Source of the DNA: Climacteris rufus | Taxonomy: Eukaryota > Chordata > Aves > Passeriformes > Climacteridae | Length of the DNA: 64,000 bases | NCBI GenBank assembly: GCA_013398175.1 | Contig: VZRZ01001217.1 | Span: 1,604,465 to 1,668,464 of the forward strand | Direction: 5' to 3' | Part shown: positions 37,001 to 46,423 of the stretch, one piece after another | How the letters are laid out: the number at the start of each line of letters is the position of its first letter | Position numbering within the stretch: the first letter of the stretch is position 1 | Notes under the pieces: generated by a model | Told to the model about the DNA's origin: nothing | Seen by the model: the letters and a program-made list of their open reading frames with translations, nothing else | The model's database searches: none | Position numbers and translations under genes: made by a program

Positions 37001-39597
37001 CCAGGGGTGGTCAGTGCCCCAGGGCTGTCACTGCTTAAGAAGCATTTGGGCAATGCCCTCAATAAAAAGCAGGTCACCTTCTTATGAAATTCATGCTTCA
37101 ATTTAGATTTGCTTAGTCCATCCACTGAACAAGTGATTCTTATATTGGCCTTTAGTATCTAAGACTTTTCTGCTTAAGGATTGAATTTGTGTGGTCAGAG
37201 TTGGTAAAGACTCCAATTTTCTATGAGCACAGGCTTTGTGGAGAGACTTTTATTAACCATAGAGGGATTGTTTTAGTGGGTGTTAGCAATGTAAGGGTGC
37301 TGCCACACTGGTACTCAAAATGAAAGGATGAAAATATTTTTTAAAGGCTTTGAAGATTTGGGGGTTTAATTGATTTATTTTGTTGCAGGGCAGAGCTTTG
37401 TGGTTACAACTTGGTTTAAAAAAAAATCTATTTTCTTTCTCCCTGTGATCTTTTGGGTTGAGTTCTCATTAGTAATTGAAAAATCTGATCTCACTTTTTC
37501 TAACCAGAACTGGTGCCTTCATATACCAATCTCCAGAGCATCAGGAAGCCAACCTGATGGCTTGGCCTTATCTAAGCCAACCTGTTTGCTGTGTACATGA
37601 ATGTGAAGGACCATAACCTGAGTCCTGTGGTGTTTCTTCAGTGGAAACAGCTCCAAGTTGCTTTACCTGTGGGGCTGGAATGTTTCCTTGCAGAACATTT
37701 GAATGATGTGGCTCTGTGACCTCAACAGTAAATGAGAAACTGAGCTGAACAAGAAGACTGAGTTGGGAGCAGAAGTTCTTTCAGACAAGTTGCTTGGTCC
37801 ACAAGCACATTCTGCATGTGCAAGGGCACTTTAAGCTGCTCTGCTGGTAACTGGTTGAACCAGCTGCTCAGTCACTCTTCCTTGTAGGAAGTGTAAAGGC
37901 TGTTTCTGGAACTTGGCTCTCTGTGCTTCAGCCCAAATCTTAGTGAAATAAGGAAAAAATGTATGTTTCTCAGTAGTACTGGGAAGTTATTTCAATGCAC
38001 TTGAAAACTGAATTTAGGCAAAAGCCCATTTTTATACAGAATGTGTGTACAGAGTTTTGTGTATGAGCAAATGTCTCCCTCTACCCAATTTCAAGAGCTG
38101 CATTTTCTAGATGGTAGATTTTCACCAAATGAGTGCAAATCAAGGTAGTATAACTAGCAGCAAGTGAATATGATGATTTAAAAGAAACTCTCCTTACTCC
38201 TTTGCTAAAGAAAAAACCCCAAACTGAAAAAGCTTAAAAAATGTGAAGTTAATCTCTCAGCTCTTTCCAAAAAGCTTTACCATGATTGAAATAGATTTCT
38301 TTCACATGGTGTCAGCTCTCTCTTTTTCTTTGCACTATTCTTAGCACGTGAGACACAAATGTCTTCCTTGCATTTTGACTGTCTGTGTTCTGCACTGGGC
38401 TGGTTAAGTAACAAGCACAAAAGGTGCAAGCACACACCATGTATTAGGGAGCCAGGGGAAGCAATGGAATAACATGCCAAAATATAGAAAATCTTGACCA
38501 AGACTTTTTCATAAATTTTCAAAAAGTAAAAAACCTCAACTGTGTTGAGAGCTTCTCTTCAGATGCCAGTTTCCTTACTGAATAAATTTAGGAAAGTAGG
38601 AGGCAGCAAATGGGTAGTAGAAAGCAGGGAATGCTGGTTAGTACACACTGAGAAAGCACTTTTTTCATGTTTTTATTTAGCTCTTATCTCTAAGCAAGAT
38701 AATATAATCTTTACAATTTAATTGTGTATATGTGTTTAAAAAGAATGAGTGCAGGGACTTTTGCAATTGCTAATAAATTGCCTTTTTTTTATTATTGCTA
38801 ATAAATGCCTGTTTTTCCTTTCCACAGATCCTGGTTTTGATTTCAGACTGCCTCTGCCCAGCCAAGTCAAAATACAGAGCTGAAACATCTGGTAAGAACT
38901 CTCTGAGTGAGTGAGATGTGGTTTAAAGCTGTAGGAGGGAGGACAAGAGACTGTTCAGATCTCAGATGTGAACTGATAATCCAGGAGCCAGGTCAAAATG
39001 GTTTGTAACTTGGTGGCACCAAATGAAAGCCTACCTATACCTGATATCCAAGGAAAATAAATGAAAGTGGAGGAGAAATACTACTGAAGGTTTAATGAAA
39101 CAACTGAAAAATAAGGACATTTTCAACCACAGAACCACAAAATGGTGTGGGTTGGAAGGGACCTTAAAGATCTTCAGGTTCCAATCCCAGCTGGAGTAAC
39201 AACCCCAGTGGATAACAGTGTTCCTCAGTATTTCAGAAGGTGTGCATGGTGATGCAGCTCTGAAAGGCACCTGGGAGGCTGAGCCTGACTGCAGTGTGTG
39301 TTTTGTGCAGGAGAAGCCAGCGGCAAGGAGAGCGCGGAGAGCGCGGCGGCGCAGGAGCCCGAGGAGGCTGCCGAGCTTTCCGCAGATGAAGCAGGAGAGG
39401 CTGCGGCTGTCAAAGATCTCTCAGATGGAGAAGATGCAGCCAATTCCAGTGCTGCTGACTCAGAGGAGGATTTGGCACTTGGGAAAGAATCAGGGGATGA
39501 AGAAATGGAAGACTTAGGTGAAGAACCTTTAGCCGAAGCAGAGACTGAGAGCTCAGTAAGGCAGCGGAAGAGTCAGGGGGCTGAGAAGGACCTATAG
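21565..39597 (+). CDS. TMX4: Thioredoxin-related transmembrane protein 4 (complete, 8 exons)
   Basis: This is a type I ER membrane oxidoreductase of the PDI family. Coding segments: 21565-21749, 29863-29978, 33091-33136, 33702-33830, 34787-34832, 36645-36746, 38828-38891, 39311-39597. They sum to 975 nt (324 codons plus stop), with phase kept at every junction. The protein has a signal peptide (about 1-27), a thioredoxin fold with WCPAC (Cys67, Cys70) and the cis-proline loop TTLP (Pro112), one membrane helix (about 190-213), the membrane-proximal CLC (Cys216, Cys218) and an acidic cytosolic tail with RQR (313-315). TMX4 rather than TMX1 is chosen because of GLSGRFFVTTLP, VEPVAGWKSP and the RQRKSQ C-terminus. 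Human TMX4 is slightly longer (349 residues), mainly in the tail. Human TMX4 acts as an ER/nuclear-envelope reductase; the same role here is inferred. CPAC replaces human CPSC. Confidence 0.95.
21750..29862 (+). other. TMX4: TMX4 intron 1
   Basis: An 8.1 kb GT-AG intron with acceptor TTCCCCCTTCAG. It holds the downstream part of the CpG island and one CR1 fragment (22140-22582). The rest is AT-rich unique DNA with A/T runs (for example near 23590 and 25193). No internal exon was recognised. Confidence 0.85.
22140..22582 (+). mobile_element. CR1 LINE fragment in TMX4 intron 1
   Basis: About 440 bp of the CR1 3' region in sense orientation. It reads 'atggagcacctctcctatga', 'aaaggctgagagactcggg', 'ctacctgaagggaatttaca', 'ggcacaggttgcccagagct', 'tgtccaaggccaggttggac' and 'ccccttccaaccctaccatt' followed by 'ctatg'. 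These phrases follow the usual CR1 order without large gaps. This is the best preserved CR1 copy in the window. Confidence 0.9.
29863..29978 (+). CDS. TMX4: TMX4 exon 2: thioredoxin active site
   Basis: Completes Phe62 and codes residues 63-100. It opens with YAPWCPACQQ, the redox motif, and ends with GKVDVTQEP, which is nearly identical to human TMX4 (GKVDVIQEPG). Acceptor is TTCAG at 29862; donor is CAG|GTACAG. Phase 2 in, phase 1 out. Confidence 0.95.
29979..33090 (+). other. TMX4: TMX4 intron 2
   Basis: A 3.1 kb GT-AG intron, AT-rich, ending in TTCCCTTTCTAG. No named repeat or extra exon was recognised. Confidence 0.85.
33091..33136 (+). CDS. TMX4: TMX4 exon 3: cis-proline segment
   Basis: A 46-base exon coding GLSGRFFVTTLPTIY and two bases of His116. 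Pro112 is the conserved cis-proline facing the active site. The donor is CCA|GTAAGT. It is too short to find by open-frame length and was recognised by its splice sites and family sequence. Confidence 0.95.
33137..33701 (+). other. TMX4: TMX4 intron 3
   Basis: A 565 bp GT-AG intron with acceptor GTTTTTTAG. AT-rich with no recognised elements. Confidence 0.85.
33702..33830 (+). CDS. TMX4: TMX4 exon 4: end of the thioredoxin domain
   Basis: Codes from His116 to Ile158 plus two bases. Recognisable segments are FRRYRGSRTLEDLQGYIL and VEPVAGWKSPSS, close to human TMX4. Donor is AAT|GTAACA, weaker than its neighbours at +5. Confidence 0.95.
33831..34786 (+). other. TMX4: TMX4 intron 4
   Basis: A 956 bp GT-AG intron with acceptor GTTTTCCAG. 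No recognised repeat. Confidence 0.85.
34787..34832 (+). CDS. TMX4: TMX4 exon 5: luminal linker
   Basis: A 46-base exon coding MHGMAGLFHFSGWIR after completing Met159. The human counterpart reads MSGMAGLFSISGKIW. It ends on a codon boundary with donor AGG|GTAAGT. Confidence 0.93.
35063..35120 (+). mobile_element. CR1 LINE 3'-terminal scrap
   Basis: The segment reads 'gttggaaaaagatggtcctt', 'aaggtcccttccaaccta' and 'ggtcattccaaggttct', the last ~60 bases of CR1 including the conserved 'ccttccaacc' phrase. Sense orientation relative to TMX4. Confidence 0.75.
35477..35506. repeat. Perfect inverted repeat, 12-bp arms, 6-bp spacer
   Basis: The arms AAATATGCTTTA (35477-35488) and TAAAGCATATTT (35495-35506) are exact reverse complements around AAATAT. 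This could form a hairpin or cruciform in TMX4 intron 5. No target-site duplication or transposon similarity was recognised. Confidence 0.8.
36645..36746 (+). CDS. TMX4: TMX4 exon 6: transmembrane helix
   Basis: Exactly 34 codons (residues 175-208), in phase 0 at both ends. It codes the pre-membrane QIHNYLTGTLG and most of the hydrophobic helix (ISYAIFILATLLIGLFLG). Donor is TTG|GTGAGA. Confidence 0.95.
36747..38827 (+). other. TMX4: TMX4 intron 6
   Basis: A 2.1 kb GT-AG intron with acceptor TTTCCACAG. It contains one CR1 fragment (36912-37080) and AT-rich unique sequence. Confidence 0.85.
36912..37080 (+). mobile_element. CR1 LINE fragment in TMX4 intron 6
   Basis: The segment reads 'ttcaaagctgtgccagggag', 'ctgggaagcatttcttgccc', 'agggtggtcaaacactgcac', 'ggtggtcagtgccccagggc' and 'gcatttgggcaatgccctca'. 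These follow the 3' region of one CR1 subfamily in order. Sense orientation; the terminal octamer region is missing. Confidence 0.8.
38828..38891 (+). CDS. TMX4: TMX4 exon 7: end of helix and juxtamembrane cysteines
   Basis: Codes ILVLISDCLCPAKSKYRAETS plus the first base of Gly230 (residues 209-229). Cys216 and Cys218 sit at the cytosolic membrane border, where palmitoylated cysteines are known in TMX1; modification here is inferred. Donor is CTG|GTAAGA. Confidence 0.93.
38892..39310 (+). other. TMX4: TMX4 intron 7
   Basis: A 419 bp GT-AG intron with acceptor TTTGTGCAG. It carries a reversed CR1 tail (39120-39200) about 110 bp before the last exon. Confidence 0.85.
39120..39200 (-). mobile_element. 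CR1 LINE 3'-end fragment, reversed, in TMX4 intron 7
   Basis: The plus strand reads 'accacagaaccacaaaatgg', 'tgtgggttggaagggacctt' and 'aaagatcttcaggttccaat', the reverse complement of the CR1 tail. It is antisense to TMX4 and close to the exon 8 acceptor. Confidence 0.85.
39311..39597 (+). CDS. TMX4: TMX4 exon 8: acidic cytosolic tail and stop
   Basis: Codes residues 230-324. The tail is dominated by Glu, Asp, Ala and Ser, likely disordered, and ends SSVRQRKSQGAEKDL; human TMX4 ends SLRQRKSQHADKGL. The RQR triplet is a di-arginine type ER-localisation signal in this family. The first third of the exon is CpG-rich. The stop is TAG at 39595-39597. Confidence 0.95.
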
Positions 39598-40705
39598 TTT
39601 TCCCAGTGGTGTGTTTTGCACACTTGGACCAAAGAAGTGTCAGATCCTTCAGGGTCTGAAGCTGGAGCTTACACTTGATTTGTCATTTGTGTTTACGCAA
39701 AACCTCTGCTCTGCCAGCAGGCTTCTCTCTTTTTTTTTTTTAAGCTTAGTACTTGCTTCCTTCCTTGGATAAGCACATTTGCTGTGTGTTGTGTGACTTT
39801 AGCCGTGACAATCAGGATCAGTGTCTTACCTGTTCCATGTCCTCCCAGAGAAAAAGGGGGTGTCAGCCTCAGCTGGCTCTGAAATGATCATTGTGCTGTG
39901 TCCCTCTAAGGACTGACCTGAGCAAGATCAGGACTCTCCAACTCCACAGGAGCTTGGCAGGACTGTGACTTTTCTGTCTGAATGTTTTGTGTTCCCAAAT
40001 GCCACAGAAGCACAGACAAACGATTCACTAGTGAAAGGAGGCACCTTAATAGTCTTCTATCAAAAATGTTGTGTATGATGGGTTTGTTTTTACCACTTTC
40101 AAGTGAAGCACCTTTCTCTTCCATTTCTATTCGTGTTTGTTTTGGAAGCTGGTCCTGCAGACATGCCCATGGATGTGTCAGTTTTTGATGATCCAGAGGC
40201 TGTGCAGCTTGAGCCTGTCAGCTGAGTTGTTTGACCCGAGGAGTCAGAGTAATTGAAAACCTCAGGCAGAAAAAGAGTGGCAGCTAAATGTTGAAAATTT
40301 GTTGGAACTTTTAAGAGGTTTAAAGGAAATTATTTTGGTCAGGGGGAATTTTTGCCAAAGCACAACTACTTTTTTTTGTATTTGTAATTTGTTCCCATCA
40401 GGAGATTGTAGCAGGAAATATTCACTGTGCAGTCAGTAAGTTGTATATTTCTTGCCAGTACAAGCTTGTCATATGCAGTGCAGTTCTGCCATTCCCAACT
40501 CAGAATACTTTTGGCAGAACTCAAGCTGCTTTAGTAATATTAACTGAAGAGGCACTTAGGGGTTTACCTTTAATCACTTTTCTACTTTTTCTCACTGGAA
40601 TCATCACGTTGGGAAGAGAGAGAGGCACAGGTGGGTAGTGGGGAGAAGCTTTTGGGTTTGCTACTTATATCAGAATAAAGGGGTGTGTGTGTTGAAGTGT
40701 GTAGA
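39598..40705 (+). other. TMX4: Probable TMX4 3' untranslated region
   Basis: The segment runs from the TMX4 stop codon to just past the first convincing poly(A) signal. It contains a T-run near 39730 and no conserved coding sequence. Longer forms using signals further right are possible. Confidence 0.5.
40674..40679 (+). terminator. TMX4: Candidate TMX4 polyadenylation signal AATAAA
   Basis: A canonical AATAAA lies about 1.08 kb after the stop codon. A GT-rich stretch (GGTGTGTGTGTTGAAGTGTG, about 40682-40701) follows immediately, as expected of a downstream cleavage element. The GT stretch is closer to the hexamer than usual. Confidence 0.55.
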
Positions 40706-43700
40706 GTGAAAATGGCTTGTCAGGTAGGCAGCATTAGGGGTGGTTAGGAGACCTGGGTCATTAAACATATCAGTGTATCACTCCTTTGGGTTAATATGAG
40801 TCTTTTTGGCAAGGAATTCCCACAGTGAGGTCCTGAATGTTCCTGTTTTGTTGATGTGTGACCATGTGCGTAAGATGTGTCCTAATCTTGATATTATTTT
40901 TAAATATATATATATGTTGCATAAGCCTTGCTCACATGCATGAATTTCATCTAGTTCTTCAGGAATGAAGAATAGTCAGAGATAATCTCTCATTAGGAGA
41001 GACAAGTTGCAAGTGCAAAATGCTGGTTTCCTTTGAGACTGAGATTAATAGGGCAAATTTGTTTTCAAAGTTGTTTTGTTGTTGGGTTGTTTTTTTTTTT
41101 AATGCTGATAAAGAACATATTTACTAAGAAAGTTTAACTTTCCCATTCATGTCCGGCCACAAATTATGTTTTGGAACTATATGATAGAAACTTTGCATTT
41201 GTCTGTTAGAGCTGCTCAAAGAAGAGAATTATACTGCATAACCTGAATATGAAATTTCTTAAGGAATACTCCCAGTCTGGAGCTTGAATTCCATAGAGTG
41301 GGCACCTGTAAATATGCACTCACATAGGTGACAATGTAGAGGTGATAATATCTGTGCATTGAGAGCAGTTTGTGGTATGTTGTTTGGGTGTTGTCCCGTG
41401 GAACTGATGGACTGTAGAAGCTGACAGGCAGCAGAACTCAGCAGTAATTGAGGTACACAGCAGCTTCTTACAAGCTCAACTTTTACCTGCAAAAATCAAG
41501 GAAACTCTGTGGCCACTGTAGTCTGAGGGGAAGAGCTGTGCCCTTGAGAGACAGTAAGGGGTTCCCACAAGAGGTGGGTTTCCCTACAGTGTCTTTGGAT
41601 TTCAGAAGCAAGCAAACCCACACATGGCCCTCTGTCCTACAGGCACATGGCTTGGGAGATGCTGTGAGAAAGATCAGAAGTTCCTTTGTGTGGTCTGAAG
41701 TCTCTGCTTGCGTTTCCTCAGTTGTTGCATGTCACAGTTGAGTTTGGATTGTTGAAACTGAAGATATGAAGTGTTTTCTGTCATAATAGACCAAAGTGTA
41801 CAATCACTGAGCAGGGATTTAAGTAAGCAGGCAGCAAGGGACAGCAGTTTAGATCTGTGTTGTAAGTCTGGGAATGAGCTTTGTCGGGCTTCTAGGGGTT
41901 CCTGAACATTGTATGGGTGGTGTTGTTCTGTGCTTTTATGAGTAAAGCAGGGAATATTAATGGTGGCTGGGTTTGACCATGTTTGACTTGCATTGGTGCA
42001 TCTTACTGCAGAGATCACTAAATTGTGATAAGGCTTAAAAGGTGATACTGTGCAACCACTGATCTCTCCAACTTAGTTTCTCATTTGTAGGAAAATAACT
42101 GTAGTGTGATACTGGAGATACTCAATTTTGACTAATGTTTATCTGAAAAACAGCACGTAGCAAACACTGTAAAGGCTAAATTTGTGTTTAACAGAAAAAC
42201 TATTAGCTGTGCAGTAAAACTGTCATGTTAATAGACCTTCCAGGATCAGGGGTTTTTCCCACTAAAACACTTTAGTTGAATCATGTGAGTAGTACTAATT
42301 AGACTATTACAATAGTATTAAAGTTGGTGTGTTCCCAAAAAGTCAGGATCAACCTTTTGTGCAGTCTGGGTGTTCTGTTATCTCTGTTCCATTAGGATTA
42401 ATCATAAGATAATGGGACTTGTTCTTGCAACCTCAGTATAGACAAAAGGGGCTTGGAGAAGCTGCTGCTGGCACTGTTCAAAATGTTTTGATGAAGGACA
42501 GGGCTGTAAGGCTTGTGAACTAGAGCTGTGTGTCAGAATTGCTTTGAGATTGTTGAGAACCAGTTTAAATCTCAATTGGGCTGCATGCCACTAGAAAGCA
42601 GTCCCTGATGGATCTGAATGGGAATGCTTACCAGCAAGTTATTAAAAAAAATCCAGCAGGTTCCTTTTTGAAGAGGCTGGAAATCCATCCAGCATTCCAA
42701 ACCTCCTGTCCTTGAGATCTGTGTCAAACCTGTACGTGTGTCTTGGAATGCTCTGTATCTACTGCCCCCGTGCTGGGTGGCACATGTTATGTGGGCTTTC
42801 TTCCTGGAAATGTTACACAGGGTTGTCTGTTACATGAAAGTGTTGCAAATTTATACTTATGTGTATTTTTACTGAAATGCCACATAAATTTTGTATTTAT
42901 GACCTTCTTGGAGTTATTTTAATTTCTTCAGTGGATGGTTGACTCATCTGTGTCGTTAACAAAATATCTTTTCTTAATAATGCTGATCTTTCAATTAATC
43001 AGAGAGGTTATGACTTGTGAAGATTCCTTTAAAACAAACCTGGGCATCAATGAATTGCTTCCTTTGGAGGTTTCCCTGCAGTAACCCAGGGCTCTCAAAG
43101 CTACAAAATGCAGCTGGGCAGAACAAGGTAACTGAACCCTTAAAGGCTTCACCTCCCTGAGAAATTCCCCAACTCTGCCCAAGGTCTAACTGCCTCTGGG
43201 CTGTGGAGGCCAGCAGCACACTGCCAGGAAGAAGTGTGCACACCTACATGGCCCATCCTTAGCTTGTGGCTCCCAGCAGCCAGGCAGTGCTGCAGGGACA
43301 GCTGGGCCAGAGGGAAGGGACTGCCAGGAGCCATCAGTGGGTGCTGTGAGCAGCCCCTGCATGTGGGCCATGGATTCCTTCTCTTCAGGTGAGTGACCTG
43401 AGCTGCCTCTGCTGTGACCAGAGCAGCTGCAGGGCTTGGGCTGTTTGCCATTCACGTTGGTTTTCTTCTTTTCCATTGTGTTCATTTCCTGATGGAAACT
43501 GGAAGTTGGAGTGGTATCAAATGAAGCCTTGGGAGTGTTTTGTTTGCTGTTCCATCAGCTGCTTCTTGTTCTCTTTTGTGATGTGAGAATGTTAAATTTC
43601 CTCCATGAAAACAGCACATGGAATACTACAGGCAAAATTTGATCAGGTTTTGAAAATTGCTTTGTTTAAGGAATTAGACAAATCCAAACTTAGCTTTGCA

Positions 43701-46080
43701 GAGGAAATATTGAAGATACTCTCTGATGGCTGAACTGAAGTGGTAGAAAAGCTTGGGTTTTTTTCTGTCTGGAGCTGGAGCAGTGGTAACTCCCAGCTCT
43801 GGGAACACAGCTGCCCAGTAGTGTGTGCTGTCATTCCCTTCTCTACTGGGGAATAAGCAGGGGTTTACTTCACTGAGCACTGCAGTGATTGTTTGTTTTA
43901 ACCAAACATCTTCATTCCTTTCCCAATAGAAAAACACTTCAAAAAAATCTCTGCTTTACTTTCACTTCATCTTTTCTGAGGAGAAAGGAGAGCTCCATAT
44001 TTAAATATACAGGGAACAAATGGGCATTTAGTTATCCTAATATTTTCATTTAAATTTTCATTTTATATGGAAAGGTCATTTTTTGTGGCTCGTTAGAATT
44101 TCTTGGAGGCTGCTGGTACTGCAGACTTTTACATCTGTTAATCTGATTTCCAGGGGAGTGTGGGAGCTGAACCTGGGCACCCCCCATTGCCTTGGCACAG
44201 GCTTGCAGGGGCTGCAGAAAGCACAGTGGCCATTCCCAGTGTAAGGAAATGAAAAGATTACCCTTGGTAAGGGCACTTTTTGTCTTTGTTGCTCTGATTG
44301 GGGGTGGTGGTGGTGAAAATAATGCTGAGAATTTTGTAAATCTGGCCTGGATTGGTTTAATTACACTCAGTCATCCAGCTCCTGCCAGGAGAATGCCCCG
44401 TGTCTCCTGCCATCCCAGCAGCCCCCACACTGCTCAACTGACTTCACAAAATTGGCATCCAGGGGCCTGTTCCAGCCACCTGCCCACTGCCTGTGCTGAA
44501 TGGCCATGGAATTGTCCTCATCCCTCACATCCATCCCTTTGGGCTTCCCCAGTGACCTTGCCAAATGACTGCTGGGGTAAAAACCCCCCAAATATTTCTT
44601 GTTGGTTCTTCTGACTGATGTGGAGGGAACAAAGTGAATTAGTTCAGCTTTGACTGATACAAAATGCTACATGAAAACACTCTAGCAAGTAGGTGTTTTA
44701 TGACTTTATTTGGAGAAATTGTTTGTGGGGAATTTGGAAGCCAAAAAACTGTTTACTTATGTAAGTTACTTGTTAAAACAACTTTGCACAGCAGTCTTGA
44801 GAAATGAGCAGTGGCTTGAACATTAAAATATTTGAATTACATGCTGCAATTAACTTTTCCAGTTAATCTTTAGTGCAGTTAACTGAAGTGAGAAAGTCCC
44901 AGCTGGTTCATCCTTCCCCTGTGGAGGATTTTGTGTGTTAACAGGAGACTGTTGGAGTTGTGTCTCTGATCCTGGAGCAGGACACGGGTCTGGTCTGGAA
45001 TGCTGGGCAGCCACCTCCCTCTCTAGCTAGTACCAGACAAGACTGTGGAGGTTTTTTCTCTGAAGTTGTAAAGTAAATCACCAATATCGTGTGAATGTGG
45101 CAAATAAGCATCGAAGTGAAGAGACAAAGATCAAGGTGGGAAGAGTTTTGAAGAATACAGAAATTACAGGAGGGGAGAGAGGAACAGTGGTGCAGCACTA
45201 TCGTTGCCTCCAGAAATTTTTTGCAGAAATTTTTTTCATAAAAGCCTTTTGAGTTCATTAAGGTTGAATTCAGCTGCACATATTAAAATGTTCAGCTATC
45301 ATGCAGTGCTTGCTGTCTCAGGCTCCAGGATAAATACCTGTTTTTAGCACAGATGATGCAAACTTTGAATAAATGCAAGGAGACGTGTCCCCAGCTTTTT
45401 GCTGCGAGCGCAGTGAAATGCCAAGGTTAAAGCAGTTTGCATTTGAATTGTTTCTGACACTGATATGTGATAAAAGCCTCGTGGTGTCATTGTGTGTGTA
45501 CTGCTATTAATTTGGAGTCTGCAGCTGGAAAACTGGATTATACACACATGATATACTTGTAAGTTTTCCCTGTCACACAAATACTGTAAACCTGTTGCAA
45601 ACAATACTCATTTTTTAAAATTTAAGGCAAGGAGAGATGAAGAAATGTTAACCAAGTGTTACAGTTTGGATGAGGGGCATCTCTTTGATAACCTATTTCC
45701 AGCTGCTGGGTGCATCTGACAACTTAATATTTCACAAATAATTAGAGCTCTCTGGGTTGTGGAGATGGAATTAGCTTAGAATCAGGAGCCATTTTCCCAA
45801 GGATATACTGATGCCTGAGCTGCCTGGCTCCCTGCAGCTTGCCTTGGTATCCAGGATTTTAATGGAAATAACTGCAATCTCACTTGTGTTAGGTGTTGTC
45901 CTAAGTGCCCAGGCTGGGACCTGCTCTTAGAATTCATTTAAATCAAGCATTTGCTTTTTGGTAAGCAAATGCTGGATATTTTGGATGATCAAGGCATATC
46001 TGAGGAACTTCTGTTATTGCACCTTTACCTTCCTATTTCTTTCCTTGGTTATTTTCTGTCTTTTTACCATATTTTATGCT
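40706..46080. other. TMX4-HAO1 intergenic region, no gene recognised
   Basis: AT-rich DNA with a short (TA)n tract at about 40902-40914 and poly-T near 41090. The patch at about 43180-43450 is GC-richer and has overlapping open frames of about 100 codons on the minus strand, but no domain. A further TMX4 poly(A) site may lie here. No CR1 copy was recognised. Confidence 0.55.
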
Positions 46081-46094
46081 GTTATGTTGTAGGT

Positions 46095-46103
46095 TGGCCT
46101 TGA
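46095..46103 (-). promoter_or_regulatory. HAO1: NR5A2 (LRH-1)-like site upstream of HAO1
   Basis: The minus strand reads TCAAGGCCA, a full match to the NR5A monomer consensus YCAAGGYCA, about 190 bp upstream of the HAO1 start codon. NR5A2 is a liver nuclear receptor. A 9-base match is easily found by chance, so context is the main support. Confidence 0.4.
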
Positions 46104-46207
46104 CCACATGAACTAAAGCATGGTGCTGAAGTCCAATATGACACAAGAAGCTGGTGTAGGTTTTTGTTTTTTGAATGTAGCTACATTGAATCCTGATGAG
46201 GTCCCAC

Positions 46208-46220
46208 ATTAATGATTTAC
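46208..46220 (+). promoter_or_regulatory. HAO1: HNF1-like site in the HAO1 promoter
   Basis: ATTAATGATTTAC matches the 13-base HNF1 palindrome GTTAATNATTAAC at all but two positions. It lies 67 bp upstream of the HAO1 start codon and 16 bp upstream of a TATA-like box. HNF1 sites just upstream of TATA boxes are common in liver genes. Confidence 0.5.
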
Positions 46221-46236
46221 AGGCCAAGCTGCAGAG

Positions 46237-46244
46237 TTTAAAAG
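46237..46244 (+). promoter_or_regulatory. HAO1: TATA-like element of HAO1
   Basis: TTTAAAAG lies 42 bp before the start codon. A start site about 25-30 bp further on (around 46265-46272) would leave a very short 5'UTR of about 15-22 nt. There is no CpG island, as expected for a tissue-restricted gene. Confidence 0.45.
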
Positions 46245-46286
46245 GGAGGGAAGTGAGAATAAACTAACCCTGTGCCATCTGCAGAC

Positions 46287-46423
46287 ATGTCTGGCAAGCC
46301 AGTGTGCATTGCAGATTTTGAGGAGTATGCTAAAACCTTCCTGCCCAAATCCGTGTACGATTATTACCGATCCGGAGCGGATGACCAGGAAACACTGGCA
46401 GATAATGTCGCAGCATTTTCCAG
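46287..46423 (+). CDS. HAO1: HAO1 exon 1
   Basis: Codes residues 1-45 plus two bases of Arg46; human exon 1 codes the same length. It contains the FMN-domain start VYDYYRSGADDQETLADN with Tyr26. The ATG (G at -3, T at +4) is the only one that gives the family's N-terminus. Donor is CAG|GTAGGA. Confidence 0.95.
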
